Part shown: positions 24,901-38,258 of the stretch, piece after piece
Numbering within the stretch: the first letter of the stretch is position 1
Layout of the letters: each line of letters begins with the position of its first letter
Assembly: GCA_018389105.1 (NCBI GenBank)
Contig: JACATO010000974.1
Coordinates: forward strand, 434,001 to 498,000
Source of the DNA: Nautilus pompilius
Taxonomy: Eukaryota; Mollusca; Cephalopoda; Nautilida; Nautilidae
Reading direction: 5' to 3'
Length of the DNA: 64,000 bases
Translations under genes and position numbers: made by a program
Notes under the pieces: model-generated
The model's input: only the letters and a program-made list of their open reading frames with translations
Told to the model about the DNA's origin: nothing
The model's database searches: none

Positions 24901-26390
24901 GAATACATCATTTGGCATACCTGCTACATTGGACACTCAAATGAAACCTGACTGAAATAGCAATACCATAATGATACCTGGCACAAGCCCTAGTATTACT
25001 AAAATAACAAAAAAATTAAATGTTTCAATATAAACTTCTCTTTTTTCCTTTTTTCTTTTGATTAAAGCAATGCTTACAGTATTTCATGGGTTCTGGTTTT
25101 AATGTGTCTTTGATTACATAAGACAGAACAAAAAAAAAAACAAGATGTATTACAAAAGCCATATGACTTTAAAAAAAATTTTTTTTTTTTAACCAATGCT
25201 TTAAATACATTCACCTGTGTAAATGACGTGACTGAATAATTACTTTGATTTGTGCCTTTTATCAACTATTTAAAAGGATGTTCAATTCTTGTGAGATTTG
25301 GTGAATCAAATCCTGTAGGCTTCTTGGAAGTGCTTCTTCAACAGCAGCTGTCATGGTCTTCTGACTGGTGCCTGGTCTACCAAAACATTTTTTTTATCAT
25401 TAACTCAACCTGTTTTCTTACGTCTCCACCTCCTAATGGAGTTGCCAGGTGATGAATTCTTATTGTAATATGACTTTTGTTTCACTGAAGTAAACAATTT
25501 CAATTCAAGCATGTCACAGGATGCAATTAACCTTCTCAATTGATGCCCTTTTGATTTCAGAACAGTCTGAACAATAAAACAAAAAGAATGAATACAAATT
25601 TAGCTTTCTTTTGTTCTAACTTATTAGTTGAACAAATGTAAAACACTGAAATTTCTAAGAGTTAATAAGCACTGAAGCTTCTTCAATATGCATTTTTAAA
25701 AAAAGCGAAAAACAATGAAAAGCAGATCAGCAGTAGGCCAGAATTGAGAAGAAAAAAGGAATTTATCGATTAAAGAATTGTATCAATTTACACAGCCAGA
25801 CCAGATTTCATCCAGGACCATTTCATTTATCTGCTTTATCCCATATCCGAATTAACCACAGATGTCACTTTCTCTAAATAAAGTCAATTGATCACAACTG
25901 GCCAAACCAGCTTTAGGACTTTTTTTTTGTTCTCCTATTAGATTCCATTGTCATCTTTCTCTGGTATCATCTATAACGATAAGATAGTGCAGACTTTTAG
26001 TGTTAAGGGGTCTATGATTTGTTACTGTTATAATTCTAATGATGCTAGAAGGCTCAAACCATCCAAATTGTGCATTTAGTGCTATATCATATTTCTTTTA
26101 CACAATCTGCAGTCATTTGCTGTTTAAATTTTGCACTATTTTCAGATTTGGTGCTTTGATTTATTAAGACAAAATTTGTTTAAATCTTCAATGTTTCTGA
26201 AGTTTTTTTAAATGGCAGATAAGATGGTTAGTCAGAGTCTTATTATAACCTAAGCTAAATTGAATTAATAAAATTGATCAATCAGTGACCTTTTATGGTG
26301 CTATCTCTTATACAGATTAAACTAACACTACCTAAATACAAAGAAAAATGCACTTTATTTAAATATACATGTTAAAACAAAACTTAATGT
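21927..26390. other. AT-rich stretch, no supported gene
   Basis: A GC-richer patch at 22575-22625 could be an old repeat, but I cannot assign it. The rest is AT-rich with A-runs near 23900, 25135 and 25175. A 77-codon minus-strand frame at 23781-24014 is Phe-rich because of a homopolymer and is not supported. Confidence 0.45.
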
Positions 26391-27601
26391 TTATTCATCA
26401 AGATCATCTGCATCTTCACTACTAAAATTATTGTAAAATCCATCAAAGCTATCATTAGAATCACTCATCTTTACAAACTTCCATGACTGCTACAAGTTGT
26501 GATTCCTTAACTTCCAAGTTTTTGTTGTCATCATCTTGTTCCTCGTTCTAGTGAAGTAGTCTAGCCTTGTCAAATCCATTACATATGGTTGCTGGTGTAA
26601 TCTTCTGCCATGCAGACAAAATCCATTTACAGGACTCCATGTATATTGCTTGACACTGCTGTTCTGCTGAAATGAATGCATGTTTTACACACATCATCCA
26701 TTCATCCCAGATAGTGCTTGAAATAGTGGTTTACAGTTAAATCCAGGGGCTATGGTTTGCAGGTTAATCTACATGTGCAACCATTACATAAAAACCCAAC
26801 AGTAACTTTGAAGAGAAGAGAGATAGGCTGGATGAAATGATGTGATGAAGCTCTGGATAGAGAAATACTACATAGCACAGCCTTTCTTCTTGTCACAATG
26901 GACAACACCATCAGATGGAACTTTTTTCACAAGAACATCATGTCTCATATATATAAACAAAAAAAAACAATCACTATGGGCTTAAATTATGCCACTTGTA
27001 GTACAGGCAAAAACCACTGTGAAACAGATTCACTCATGTACTGTTGTAGCCATTGCAACTGTTTACACTCCAATCTTAGCTGTAATAGTGTAGATGGAAT
27101 ATCAGAAGATATCGGGACTTTATCCACGTTCATGATATCTGCAGGTAAGATGCACAGTTCATCTACTACTTTCTCAACAAAGGTTTGGAAGCCATGCAAT
27201 TTCTCCCAATCCTGGAGCAGATGTTGGACCAACAGTCATTCTCTTACATACTAATAGCTGTTTTTTTTTTTTTTTTCATGAATTTGTGCACCCAGTTACT
27301 GCAGTCTCTGAATTCAGGAATGCGTTTTTCATTTGAGCAGCCAGCAATAGTGGACAGTTTTCTTGCTGAGGAAAAATCCAATTCTGCATGCATATCTTCT
27401 TCCAAGTGTGGTAATTTCACTTTTGGTCCTTTTCATATAATGTTGCTCAGATTCATCTTTTCCCAAGTTTCTTCTTCCCTTCATTCCCCAACTGATTTCT
27501 CATGAACAGAAAATTCATGAGCAGCTGCTCTGTGCTAGTCTCAAGAGCTTTACCAATAACTGTTAGCTTGAAATCAGATTATATGATTTACCATTAAGCA
27601 T
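26391..27601 (-). pseudogene. pogo/Tigger-type (CENP-B-like, DDE) transposase remnant, nearly full length
   Basis: A Tc1/mariner-superfamily transposase of the pogo/Tigger group, inactive. The chosen start ATG (27599-27601) opens 'MLNGKSYNL'. An N-terminal helix-turn-helix follows, with 'FKLTVIGKALET' and 'AAAHEFSVHEKSV'. Then come 'KVKLPHLEEDMHAEL', a second DNA-binding region with 'SNWVHKFMK', and 'LHGFQTFVEKV'. The catalytic-core entry 'NVDKVPISSDIPST' keeps the first aspartate. Next is a decayed 'RFTVVLxC' region near 27020 and 'WNEWM'-like helices near 26700. An acidic tail, DSNDSFDGFYNNFSSEDADD, ends at TAA (26391-26393), with AATAAA shortly after. About 400 codons in all, the usual size. 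Several stops and frameshifts are visible, and terminal inverted repeats were not identified. Confidence 0.85.
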
Positions 27602-28109
27602 GATCAACCAGGTATGCCGACAAAAGTGCATGACAAATGAATGCAATGATCAAATAATAATCTGTGAAAATCACTGTGAATAAGGAAAGTTGGGCAGCCA
27701 GGTTTGAACTATTTCTCTAGTATCCCTTGAAAGACTGAATAGTAAATCTAAATGCATCAACCTTTCATCTCACAAGCATTTAAATATGGTAGCTGAAAAT
27801 TGAAGCATTTGGCCAGATCATAGTTGCCATCCTACCATAAAATTGTTGTCGTTGTTCATAATCTGAAATTTATTAAATTTCTGTAAATCTCTGCCCGTTT
27901 ATTTGCGATGCTCCTCACAATAATGTTTTGACACTTCAGCCAGTTAGGTATAAGCAGGCTACAGTGTATGTATAGACAGAGTATGTGCAAAATACACTAA
28001 TGCCAGTCAGCTGATCAGTATGTAGCAAATATTAATCATCTAGTAACAATACTAATCTAATATTTGTAAAAATCCACCTGCTTGTAAATTACAGCTTTTA
28101 AAAAAAAAA

Positions 28110-28126
28110 CTCTCTCTCTCTCTCTC
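28110..28126. repeat. (CT)n microsatellite
   Basis: Uninterrupted CT dinucleotides after an A-run. Confidence 0.85.
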
Positions 28127-31100
28127 TTCCTCATGCTATATAAGTCTCAGAAACAATGACTTAGAAAAGCTAAACAACAAGGCCAGGTGTGTTCCCAAAC
28201 AAAACAATGAGGAAGGCCATTTGTAGTAGTAACAAAAACAACTGCATATTGTGCCATGATCAAAGACAGGGAAAATTTTGGCAGCCAACCTAAACACATT
28301 TCCAAGCAAGCTGTGCTCAAAGAACTTTCGTTAATTTAATCCAGATACATTTATTAACCTGAGCAACAATAAAAAAGCCTTTAAATACCTATTTAAAAAA
28401 AAAAAACTAACTGATTGGCATCTTTTCTTACATCTGTGTACAGTTTTACTTACACAGGTATAAATTTGAAGAAAAGAAAGATAAAAAAAATCATTCTTTC
28501 TTTTAACACGCATGGCATTTTGAAAACTAAGCCATTCTAATACTCTGGGACACAAAGTTTAGAAATTTAATCCTGTTTCTTTTTTGTTTTAATTATCAAT
28601 ATCCTACTTGGACTCAAATTCAATGGTTAAAAAATGTCATCTACAACATACAAGTAATAAAATTTTAACATTAACAAAAAGATTTATACAGCATTTCTAT
28701 AACATAAGATATTCAAAGCTTTGATTAGACCTCTTCTAGACTCATCTGGATCTAACATCCTTATTTCTATTATTTACAATAATAGCAGTCTAAACATTAC
28801 AAGTCTCTATACACATGAATGGACATTGACGCCATTCATGTTTTTATCATGCTATACAACTAATACTTTTTATTGTGCACAAGAATTTTTAACTTTGAGG
28901 TCTACGCTTTAAATTCCAAAAACTGTTCTAAAATTAAAGATGCTACAAGCATGGTGACTATGAGCTGAAGGTACAGGAACTATGCATCTACATTAAAGAC
29001 AATCAAAGCCTGGTAGCCATAAACTAAAAAGTATAGGACCATGTCAGCTGGCCATGGGAATATAAAATATTTTTCTGAGATATATGCCATTTTTTTTTTC
29101 TGAGTGAGATTTATACTTTAAAATGTACTACATATCTTCTTAAAGATCAAGCAAAAGAATCATTTGTTGATATAAAACCTACACAAACACCTAACTCTAT
29201 TACGAAGAAAACAAAATCAAAAGTTAGCTTGTGTGTGTTAGATAACGAGGTGAAACAACATGTCATTCAAGATTAAATATTTCCTAAAAGATTTTTTCCC
29301 TTGTAGACAGTGCACACTTTTTGTAATTCCCTTTGCTCAAGTTTTAACTAAAAAGAAAAACTGAGAAACAGTTGTCAATGTCAATGAAATAAAATTAATA
29401 TAGTAATTTAATTATATAAAATTTTTTTTTAAATTGTAGATTTTCAGTACTTGATTACTTATTACTGTAGTGTACATTATAAATTTTATGTATGACAGTG
29501 ATTCAATAAGTAAAGCGTATTATGTATGAGGCTCATTTAAAAAAAAAAAAATGTAGCAAGATCCCAAATTAAAATGTCGAACACCTTGAAGTATCTTTCC
29601 AGAACTAGCTGCACTTTTTGACATTCTTGGCTTGCAGGGTTGTTAACAGTTTGTATTACTAGTTCCAATACTTGCTTTCTGGTTCAAAGCAATACCTCCG
29701 TGTTTTGTCAATTATGTTGATATAGCAAAGAGATATTCCTCCTTTGCCTTAGAATCACGTGAATGACCAAATCCTGGCCTATGCACAGCCAGCTCACCAT
29801 GTGTAAGCTGATTAGGTGCCTAATGTGCATAAACTTTATTTAAGCCCCAGGTGATCACGGACTATTGTATAGCTTGTAATGCAAACGGCACCAGGTTACA
29901 AACTGAAATTGTCCAGAAAAATGTTTGCCTGTACTGCAAAATCATTGCTTCTGCCTTCATTACAGCATCACATATCGCCATAGACACTACTTACTTAATA
30001 CATATTTTAAGGAAGTAACTAAAGATCCCACTTCTGGATCTTTCACACCTGACGTACGTGTTTTAAGTGAGTTGCTGCCATATCAGACTTACATTTGGTT
30101 TGATTACCCCAGCATGTCACCAATGCTACGTGACAATCTCCAAAAAATGCACTATAAGTGTACTTCAAAATGCAAACTAGATTTTGTCATCATGTGCATG
30201 CATGTGAGAATGAATATTGTGAAGTTAAACATTTTAAAACTGCTTCCTTAATAAATGCTAAAGATTTCATTATTTAAAATCAAAAAAGTAAATAATTATT
30301 AAAAAAAAGGAAAAAGAAATTTCAATGTGATTATTTTGGTGACTTGGCAGAAAGTAAATAGAATTGTATGAAAAAGAAAAAGAAATCTGCCTATGAGAGT
30401 GTAATCAATCATTTTTCTTTAAATTACACACGGAAGTCTGCAGTATGTGTATACACATGTATACTGTTGCTCATTTTATCACATCTTTGCAAAATATTGC
30501 TGCTTCTTTTTTTTTAAGTTTTCATGCAAAAATTTCCTTTGAGAATAAGAGTGGAATAGAATCTTTAGGATTTTACATAAGCATAGTTACTATTTCACCA
30601 CAAAAATAATATTATTGCATGATCAGGAAGTTAATTAATCTCTTCATAGACAATGAATATTATCATTTTTAAATATAAAAGATTCCAAATCAGTCCAAAT
30701 CATCAAATTTTTGGAACCAAATGAGCAATATCCCACTGCTCATCATACACTTGCAGCACACCCACCTATTACGAAGCTTTTATAAACTAGATGCATTGTT
30801 GACTTGCTTTAAAAGACTATTCATTGTATTTCATTGTCAATTTCTATAAAATGCATGATGGAACTTTATGAAAGACAATCAAAAAAATTTTTATGGGCGA
30901 GTTGCACATGTTAATAAATATTTTTAAAAGGTGGGGTGAGTGGGTTAAATGAAAGATTGTTCAGGGAAGGGTACAAAAGTTCAAACTAAACATTAAAGAT
31001 GTTATCTTGCGGTTTTAATGTTCATTTTAATCAACCAGTTCCTTGTAGCACACATCTTTAAGACATGAAAACCTGTTGTTATTGTAGGAGGGGGGGGCTG

Positions 31101-31419
31101 CCTCTTTGGAAGGTTATTAGATTTTAGTCTGTTGAAATGAATATCAGATTCGTGTGTAAAATAAAAATAAGTCTATTCTTAAAATCGAGCAGCATCAACT
31201 GGTTGTAATGTCTGGCCAACTCTTCCACCAGGCATCATGACAGATGACAATACCATTCATTACCAGAGGAGATCTCATGATGCGGGGAGGGGGGGGGGGA
31301 GAAGAAAAAGACTACATTTGGAAAACATTTAATTCTAGATGGTCACTGGTGGTAAAGTTCTGGCACAGACTGCAGAGATGCTTACCATTTTAATCTGCAG
31401 GATAAAATTTCATGTAAAA

Positions 31420-31438
31420 AAATAAATAAATAAATAAA
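31420..31438. repeat. (AAAT)n microsatellite
   Basis: Uninterrupted AAAT units. A second tract of the same unit lies at 17913-17931. Confidence 0.85.
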
Positions 31439-33824
31439 TTCAAAAACTTTTATTTTGGCTGTGCAATTAGAAAAATAAATCCAGTTAATGATAAATCCCC
31501 CACACCAGAGTTTTATTAGTCTGGTTCAGTGCATGCACCTCCAACAAATGCTTCTGTGCTTTACTTCTGTGGTTACTGTACTTTATGGCAAGCAGTTTTC
31601 AATAAACACTGTTACCAGCAGACTGTCCAATCAACTTCACCAAAGATAATAGAAAAAAAGTCACCTGCAGTTATACCAATTACTCAAAGTTTAATACAGT
31701 TCATGGCCCCATCTAAAAAGAATAAATAATGAAAGGATTAGTTATTGCTTATAAGAAATATTATCCATATACACAGGAAATGAAAATGCTATGTATCCCT
31801 ATCAAGAGACTGGGTTTAAAGCAGTGGTTACCAGCAAACTTGAGATGAGTCACCAACAATCCCTTGAATAGATGTAACTATGCAGTGAGTGATGTTGTCC
31901 AGCATGCCACTAATTTAGTGAAGACCCCCCACAAGGAAAAAAGAGAGATGGAGAGAGAGAGAATTATTCCTGCATTAAAAGGTATTACAGTTAATAGTTC
32001 ATATAACAAATGGTTCGTTTCCCTCCATCCCTGTTGATGATAATGTCATTGGTATAACAGTAATCAAATGAATGCTGTAGTCCAAACTAAAGAGATACCT
32101 GTTGAGTGCATTCAAGAAATATGAATCTGTGCTAGATCCATCTAAACATTTTGGGAAGAAAATCTCTGTTGGAATAAAACTCACCCACATGCACAGACTA
32201 GTTCAAAGATAAAAGCAAATTACATTGCTAATAGTGAGTTAAAAAAAAAAACAGATTGGTACTGTTCAGGGGGCTTCTCTTGTCAATAGCGGGCTATGTT
32301 GTGGGTCCTCTCACACTTAGCCATAGATGTGAAAGAAAAGACACTCCAATGTGCACTACCTGCTGAATCTCCTATCTGTGTGCACCAGATAAATGCTCAT
32401 TGCCTTATGTATTACTAAGAGTGACAAAAGATACAAACCACCCATTACATAAAGCCTGATTCAAAGAAAAGGTCAAAGTTAATCAGAGAGCAGTCCTGGA
32501 TGGCCAAGATAAAGACAAATCTATTGAAAGTCTACAACCTGAGATTTCCAGCTAGAGGCTATAATATAGAAACTCCAAAATAAATAAAACTATTCATGGA
32601 TGTGCCATCAGTTTCAGCAGCGATGTCAAGAGTGAGTTGTAAGATTGGGCAGATGCAAAAGTAAGATTGCTGATAAGAATTATCAATGAAGACTACAGCA
32701 TTATCTATGCTGACAAAAAAAAACAAAATGGTTGCTCATTTTCTGCAAGACAAGGAGAAAACAAGAGGTAGAATAAGGTGAAGCTTATCATTCATAACAT
32801 CTAGCATGAAAGCTAACTAGTGTTGCAATCCACTGGGTAATACACCATACTGCTAGAATCGAGCATAGTCATGCAACACAAGAACATAACTAGGTTCTAG
32901 TTTTAAAAAAGGCTTATATGGCCAATGAGTAGACAGACAAAATGGCTGATCAGGCGCTGAAGTAAATCTGCATGTGCTGGGAAACAAACACAGAAATCAT
33001 GGATGAGATAGCCATCTTACATATCCAAAGTATAGAAGGCACAAGAAAAAGAGAGAGGCAGATACTCTAAAGGCAAAGCCACAATCAGAAATGGAAACCA
33101 GCTTGCTGTTGGGATTTTTAATTGGAATTTTTTTTTCATGATCAAATCTTTTTTTTTTTATAGTGGCTTATAAATTTGCCCCCCCTTTTTTTAGATACTT
33201 TTTCACTCACTAAAATGTGCTTTTCCCCACCAATCAATGTTCTAGGCCTCAAAGTCAACCTTAAGGTCTGGAATAAACATAATAAATCAAAAACTTAATG
33301 TTTAGCATTCCAAAAGTAAGACCCACATTTATACAAGTATTTTCCATGGCATCAACTAACATGCTTAAAATTAAAGCTGTTTCTGTGGTCTTGGGAATTA
33401 CATGATATATTTAGAACTTGTGCATTTCATCTTTAAGGAAAGCTGCCATGCTCACAAAGAATGCAGGTAACTCTGTCATCATGTGACAGCAATATACAAA
33501 GTAAACAAAATATGAATGTAGAATAACTTCAGTTACAACACATTTTTCCACTGAGAAGCAAACATTCAGTCCTGTTGCATAGTGAGAATGTGTTTCATAA
33601 TTCAGAAAATTTCCTTACCTATTTTAGCACTAAGATATGTTCATTTGTTTCTCCAAAAGGATAAATCTGAATTCAAAAGCACTAGCACAAGTACACCCAT
33701 GAGATCTTAAGTCATTAAGGCTGCCTGCCTCTTTGTAATAATCTAAGTCATAAAGCACACTAAAAAACCACTGAATATATAAAAGATAGATGAGTGTTCT
33801 AAGTGTGGCATCTTAGGCTGAAAA

Positions 33825-34055
33825 TAGTTCTTGGTGGGTGGCCAAGGGTTTCCAAGACAGTATCACCAGCACTTTTGCTGCTGAATAAATCTAACAAGTC
33901 TCAACCAGAATGCTTCATTTTTAGATGTGGAAGGAAACTTAAGAGCAAGAAACCCTGCCGGGAAAATGCACCAAGCCAAATCAGTCCAAACCGGGATTTT
34001 AATTTGGGTTCCTTCAGCCCTGGTAGTACAGTAGCCTAACTACTGGCGACCCTTT
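33825..34055 (-). mobile_element. tRNA-derived SINE copy
   Basis: On the minus strand the head 'gtcgccagtagttaggctac' with 'gggctgaaggaacccaaatt' is followed by 'gatttggcttggtgca', 'gcagggtttcttgctc' and 'tttccttccacatctaaaaa', the family order. Confidence 0.55.
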
Positions 34056-37000
34056 TGTAATAACTAAGAAAAAAATGGTATAATTTAAATTAAAATTGAT
34101 TTTATTTGGACACAACCAAAAGGTAAGTCTCACTAACCCAATTCTTTGTTTGGTATTCTGTTAACATCAGCTACTCCCCCACTTTCTTAAACATATAAGT
34201 AGCTGCTTTAACAAAACTACTAAGTTTAAAGCTTTCAAAATACCGCTGTTTGTTTGTCTAGTCTTCTTCCTCCACATTTTTTTCCATTTAAACTTTACTG
34301 TTTGTATTACATAGCAGCATGCATTCATAAGTTTATTTAAATCTCATTTTGGTTTTAGTAATACCCTCACTTTATCTTCCTTTCTCTTGCCCTCCCTTTT
34401 TTTTTTTTTTTTGTGAAAAAAACACAGATTACAAACCTTGTTGCCTGTGGCTGGTCTATTTGCTTTTGCAAGTATAAAAGGTTACAAAAACGTTTGTGTA
34501 TAAAGCATACGAGGAGGTAAGCAAAAGGAAACTGTAAAGGAAATGGTTTATAGTCCTGAATTTCAAGGTTTATAACAAATCAGTGTGTTATGGTAGCATA
34601 CAAACACTGCACCTTTTATACACAAAAAGTTATTCTTCTTGATTCTGTTTGTTGATCTTTTTTTGCCTTTGTCCAGCTATTCACAAGTTCTACAATCAAA
34701 GCAAATAACTGCCTGGCTCAAAAGGCAAACTCTCTGTGCTTGATGGCTCCTAGCTTCTTCGAAAAGTACAATCAATGAATCCCTGTGGCACATGCCCACC
34801 CAGGAAAACCAAATGTCAATCCCTGGCAAGAGTCATATGCTGTTTAGTAAGTAAAATTCCATCTCTGACACAACACCACCTCAATAGTTAGGTACACTAT
34901 TAGTAAACTAAATGGCCTCTCGGGAAGTATTACCAAGGGCCACTCCCAAACTTAATGAAGTCAGGGTAAAGAAAATAAAAATAAGATACAATAATTAATC
35001 AATTCTCCATTTCTGGAAATAGTGTTGTGAGGAAATATCATGGAGCATGTGTTTTTTTTAACAACTTAATTGTGGTACTGGCTTCTGAATCACTCATTTT
35101 ATAAAGGAAAAATAATTATAAAGCATCAAAGTATTAACTTAAAATTATATATAATTAAAGTATTATAAAGAAAGAAAAAGTTATGGTCAGGCACTGTCTA
35201 CAGAAAGGAAGAAGCTAGTTCACCTTGTTAGTTTTAAGTAATGAACCTACATTTCATAAAGCTGTGTAACCATCATCAGCATGAGTTAAAGGCAAACTTC
35301 TGATGAAGCAATTAAGTTTTAAATTCTTCCATATATGATAAAGAATGGAAGCAGGTGCAACAAAATTATACTTTTAATGAACATTGTGCTTTTTTTTTTT
35401 TTAGAGGCATGTATACTCACTAAAAATTGTGTAGATGACAAAAAAAAAAAAAAATGAACAATGAAGCACTCTCTCTTACAAACCAATTTTCTGTTGTAAA
35501 TGTTTCTAGCTCAAAAACATTTTCAGATTTATCTGCCAAGCTAAAACCAAAGCTTTTGGTAAATCTCCACCAGTGAACACTAATTTGGTTAACAAAGCCA
35601 GATGATGCATAAAGTGCTTTATTTCCAAATTTATGCTTTCAAAAGAGTCAATCTGTTCACTTGCTCATCTCAAAATCAAAGTTACAATGGTACTAATATT
35701 TCACATGTAGTATGTCAGGTTGGAAAATCCTTCACTAGGTTAGGAATTATAGAATAGCTCCAAGAAAACTCCTTTTCTTAAAAATTTCTTTTATATAATA
35801 AAATGATTTGAAGTTTAGAGACAATTATGGAAACCTAACAAATACATATAGAAGTATTTTGTGCTGCTATAAGTTTGTAACAAACAACTGAAAATAAAAG
35901 GGCTTGGATAAATGGAGAATATCTGAAGACTGCTCATAATGTTGGAATAGATCAGGCAGACAGCCATTTACACAAACAAGGGGAATTGTTTTTGGTGAAA
36001 TATAGTAGAGGGAAGAATCAGAAGTTTCCAAATAGAAACAAGCATCATGCAAGCAAGTAACAGTGGAAGAAAATTTTTAAAAATACTAATGTTAAAGTCT
36101 TGTGGACTGACAGACTAAAGTTCAAAACGAGAAAAGAAATCCGTGACAAGAAGAGCTAAGAAGTGCATATGATACCAAAACTATAGCCTGAAAGGAGTGG
36201 GAAGGGGGGGGTATTGCCTTCATGAAAATATAGGATATTGGGTAAGTAAGTATACCAAGAAGCTATCTCCATCCCTGCTGGAGAAACTATTCCCTGTTTA
36301 AAAAACTTTTTTTAAAAGAAATTACTTAGTTAAGAAGGAAGGAGTTCAATCTCATTAAATAAATAGAAGGTTGTCATCCCAAGACCTCACAAGCAAGCAG
36401 GACAGATTTGATAAATGACGTGGAGAAAAGAGGAGAGAGTTTTATCTTCTCCGTGCAATTTCTGTAAATATGCAGACACAAAAAACAATGTCTACATGTA
36501 ATCTGTAAATATTACTTGTTTTTATTGCTTTGCTTAGCACTTTTTAAATAAATAACAATAAAACATATATATATATACATAATTTTACATTTCCTCTTTT
36601 ATTAGATAATTACAATTATTTATTGATAGCCTAATTTTACAAAGTATTCTTCATAATTTTGCATTGTATTGTAAATAAAGAATGGCTAACGAAAGACTAC
36701 AAATGTTTGCTAACCTAGACATATTTAAATAATAGATAAATAAACTGCCTTTGTACTTTATTAACTTTCAAATTGTTCTTTCTTTTTTTTTTTTCTTTCT
36801 TCCATTAGCTGTTACAATGTTGCAAAATAAAACTAAAACATGGTGAGGTGCCAGGTTGTCAGGAATGAAATCAGTAAGATTGCCAGAGGCACGTAACTAC
36901 CCTGAAGGTTGTGCCTCTGGGAAAATTTTGAAAAATGGAGTTTAAAAAAACTAAAGCTGATCACCAGTGTGTTTGCTTGATCGAAAGTCTAAATGTATTC

Positions 37001-37507
37001 AAAAGAAGGTACTATCACTAGTTTAAGTTGGTGACTCGCTCGCAGTACAGTTAAGCTATCAACCATAGAAACTCTAAAGTGATCTGATAAGAGAAAAATA
37101 AAAACCAAAAAAACAAACAATATCTTTAAAACGATATCATCATGGATTATCATAATAGTTTACAAATTTTGTTCGTTTTAATAATTTTTCTGAGAGTTTA
37201 ATGGAATATACACTCCTAGAACATCAAATCAGCAAAAGATTATATTTGCTTGCTTATACGTACATATGCGTGTGCATCTTTACTTATGGTTTTTAGCATA
37301 AACCAAAAAATATACAAATTTTGGGATCTCTGAATGCAACATAAATATAAAATAGAGCCTTCAGTAGCTTCTAGCTAAACTTTATAATATTTCCATTTTT
37401 TTCCTCAATAAATTCATATCTGTATGAACAATGTTATCTTTTAAAACCAAGATTAGATTCATTATTATTATCTTTACCATCCAAATTTAGAGGTAATGTT
37501 TTGTACT
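34056..37507. other. AT-rich stretch
   Basis: T/A runs near 34397, 35390 and 35440, an (AT)n tract near 36566, and a 10-bp perfect hairpin at 36883-36920 (described as a finding). A TATA-like word near 34470 followed by a donor-like GAG|GTAAGC at 34518 was noted but has no supporting exon. Confidence 0.45.
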
Positions 37508-37567
37508 AAGGACATTCAAACAAATCCCAGTTTAAATAGATTCACCCCAATGGCATTCTTGTCCCTT
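37508..37567. repeat. palindromic MITE copy (short)
   Basis: 'aaggacattcaaacaaatcccag' at the left and 'ttgtcccttgta' at the right match the ends of the copies at 42655-42730 and 57651-57728. The middle is shortened. Confidence 0.4.
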
Positions 37568-38006
37568 GTACTTTATCATCACTATAAGAGAGATTGTAAC
37601 AAATTTCACCTATTTCAAAAAAGCTTTGTGACATTAACAGTAAGATAGCAACAAAATAATGGAGGAGATGGGAATCCCAGAACCATCAATCTGGGATTTA
37701 ATAGCATTTTTCTTCTTTAGCATTAACTATTTCAACAAAAGTTAAATGCAAGATTCCTGAAGTTCAGATATTATAGATTTTTTTGCTATCTTTAAAAAAA
37801 AACAAAAAGGACTATCCTCTTCATAATGGGTGTGTTATCAATGCAGTTATTAGACAAACCATCACTTAAGCATAAATCTTTATGAAGTATTTTCTAGGGT
37901 GCTAAAAATAAAAAAAAAAAAAACCTTACACTTTTTCTTCTTAAATTTCTGATTAAAAAGGTATAAATTGAGTCAGTCTGCACTTTACTTCTGACTAACT
38001 CTCTGC

Positions 38007-38258
38007 ATATTACCTAAGATGCATTTTCATCCACTTCCTATCAAATCTGTATTATTCAGCATGGGTTAAGCCACAAGAGCTGTGACACATAGTACATTCA
38101 GCTTTAACATAACCCTTTGTAATAAATTCATATTACTCCAATCCCATGTGATTTGCATTATATGCTGACTAAATGTACAGCCAGTTCAAAACAAATGCTA
38201 ACTAGCGTTTCTAGCTTAAGTGTAAAATGGAAAAGTGATGTGGTATGAAGAGGGTTAA
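38007..38258 (+). repeat. interspersed repeat, copy B (ends GGGTTAA)
   Basis: Same family and orientation as 10433-10749. It has a single copy of the 'gagccacaggggcc'-type segment ('aagccacaagagctg') where copy A has two. It ends 'agagggttaa'. Confidence 0.55.

Larger units (their letters stand above)
27602..33824. other. AT-rich stretch, no supported gene
   Basis: Holds a (CT)n tract at 28110-28126, an A-run near 28395, a G8 run at 31090-31097, a G11 run at 31289-31299 and an (AAAT)n tract at 31420-31438. The part from about 32240 to 33110 is less AT-rich and could be a decayed retroelement, but no motif is clear enough to name it. A 108-codon plus-strand frame at 29925-30251 is at chance length. 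Confidence 0.45.

Noticed and set aside
27141-27151. Strong plus-strand splice donor CAG|GTAAGA
   Set aside because: It lies inside the minus-strand transposase remnant, with no plus-strand exon leading into it.
26898-27254. 118-codon plus-strand open frame
   Set aside because: It is the antisense shadow of the pogo/Tigger remnant on the minus strand, whose landmarks are clear. The same applies to the plus frame at 27185-27505.
29925-30251. 108-codon plus-strand frame
   Set aside because: About two frames of this length are expected in 64 kb at this composition, and no motif or splice context supports it.
34465-34525. TATA-box promoter with a first exon (plus)
   Set aside because: TATAAAAG and a GAG|GTAAGC donor occur 50 bases apart, but such words are frequent in AT-rich DNA and nothing downstream supports a transcript.
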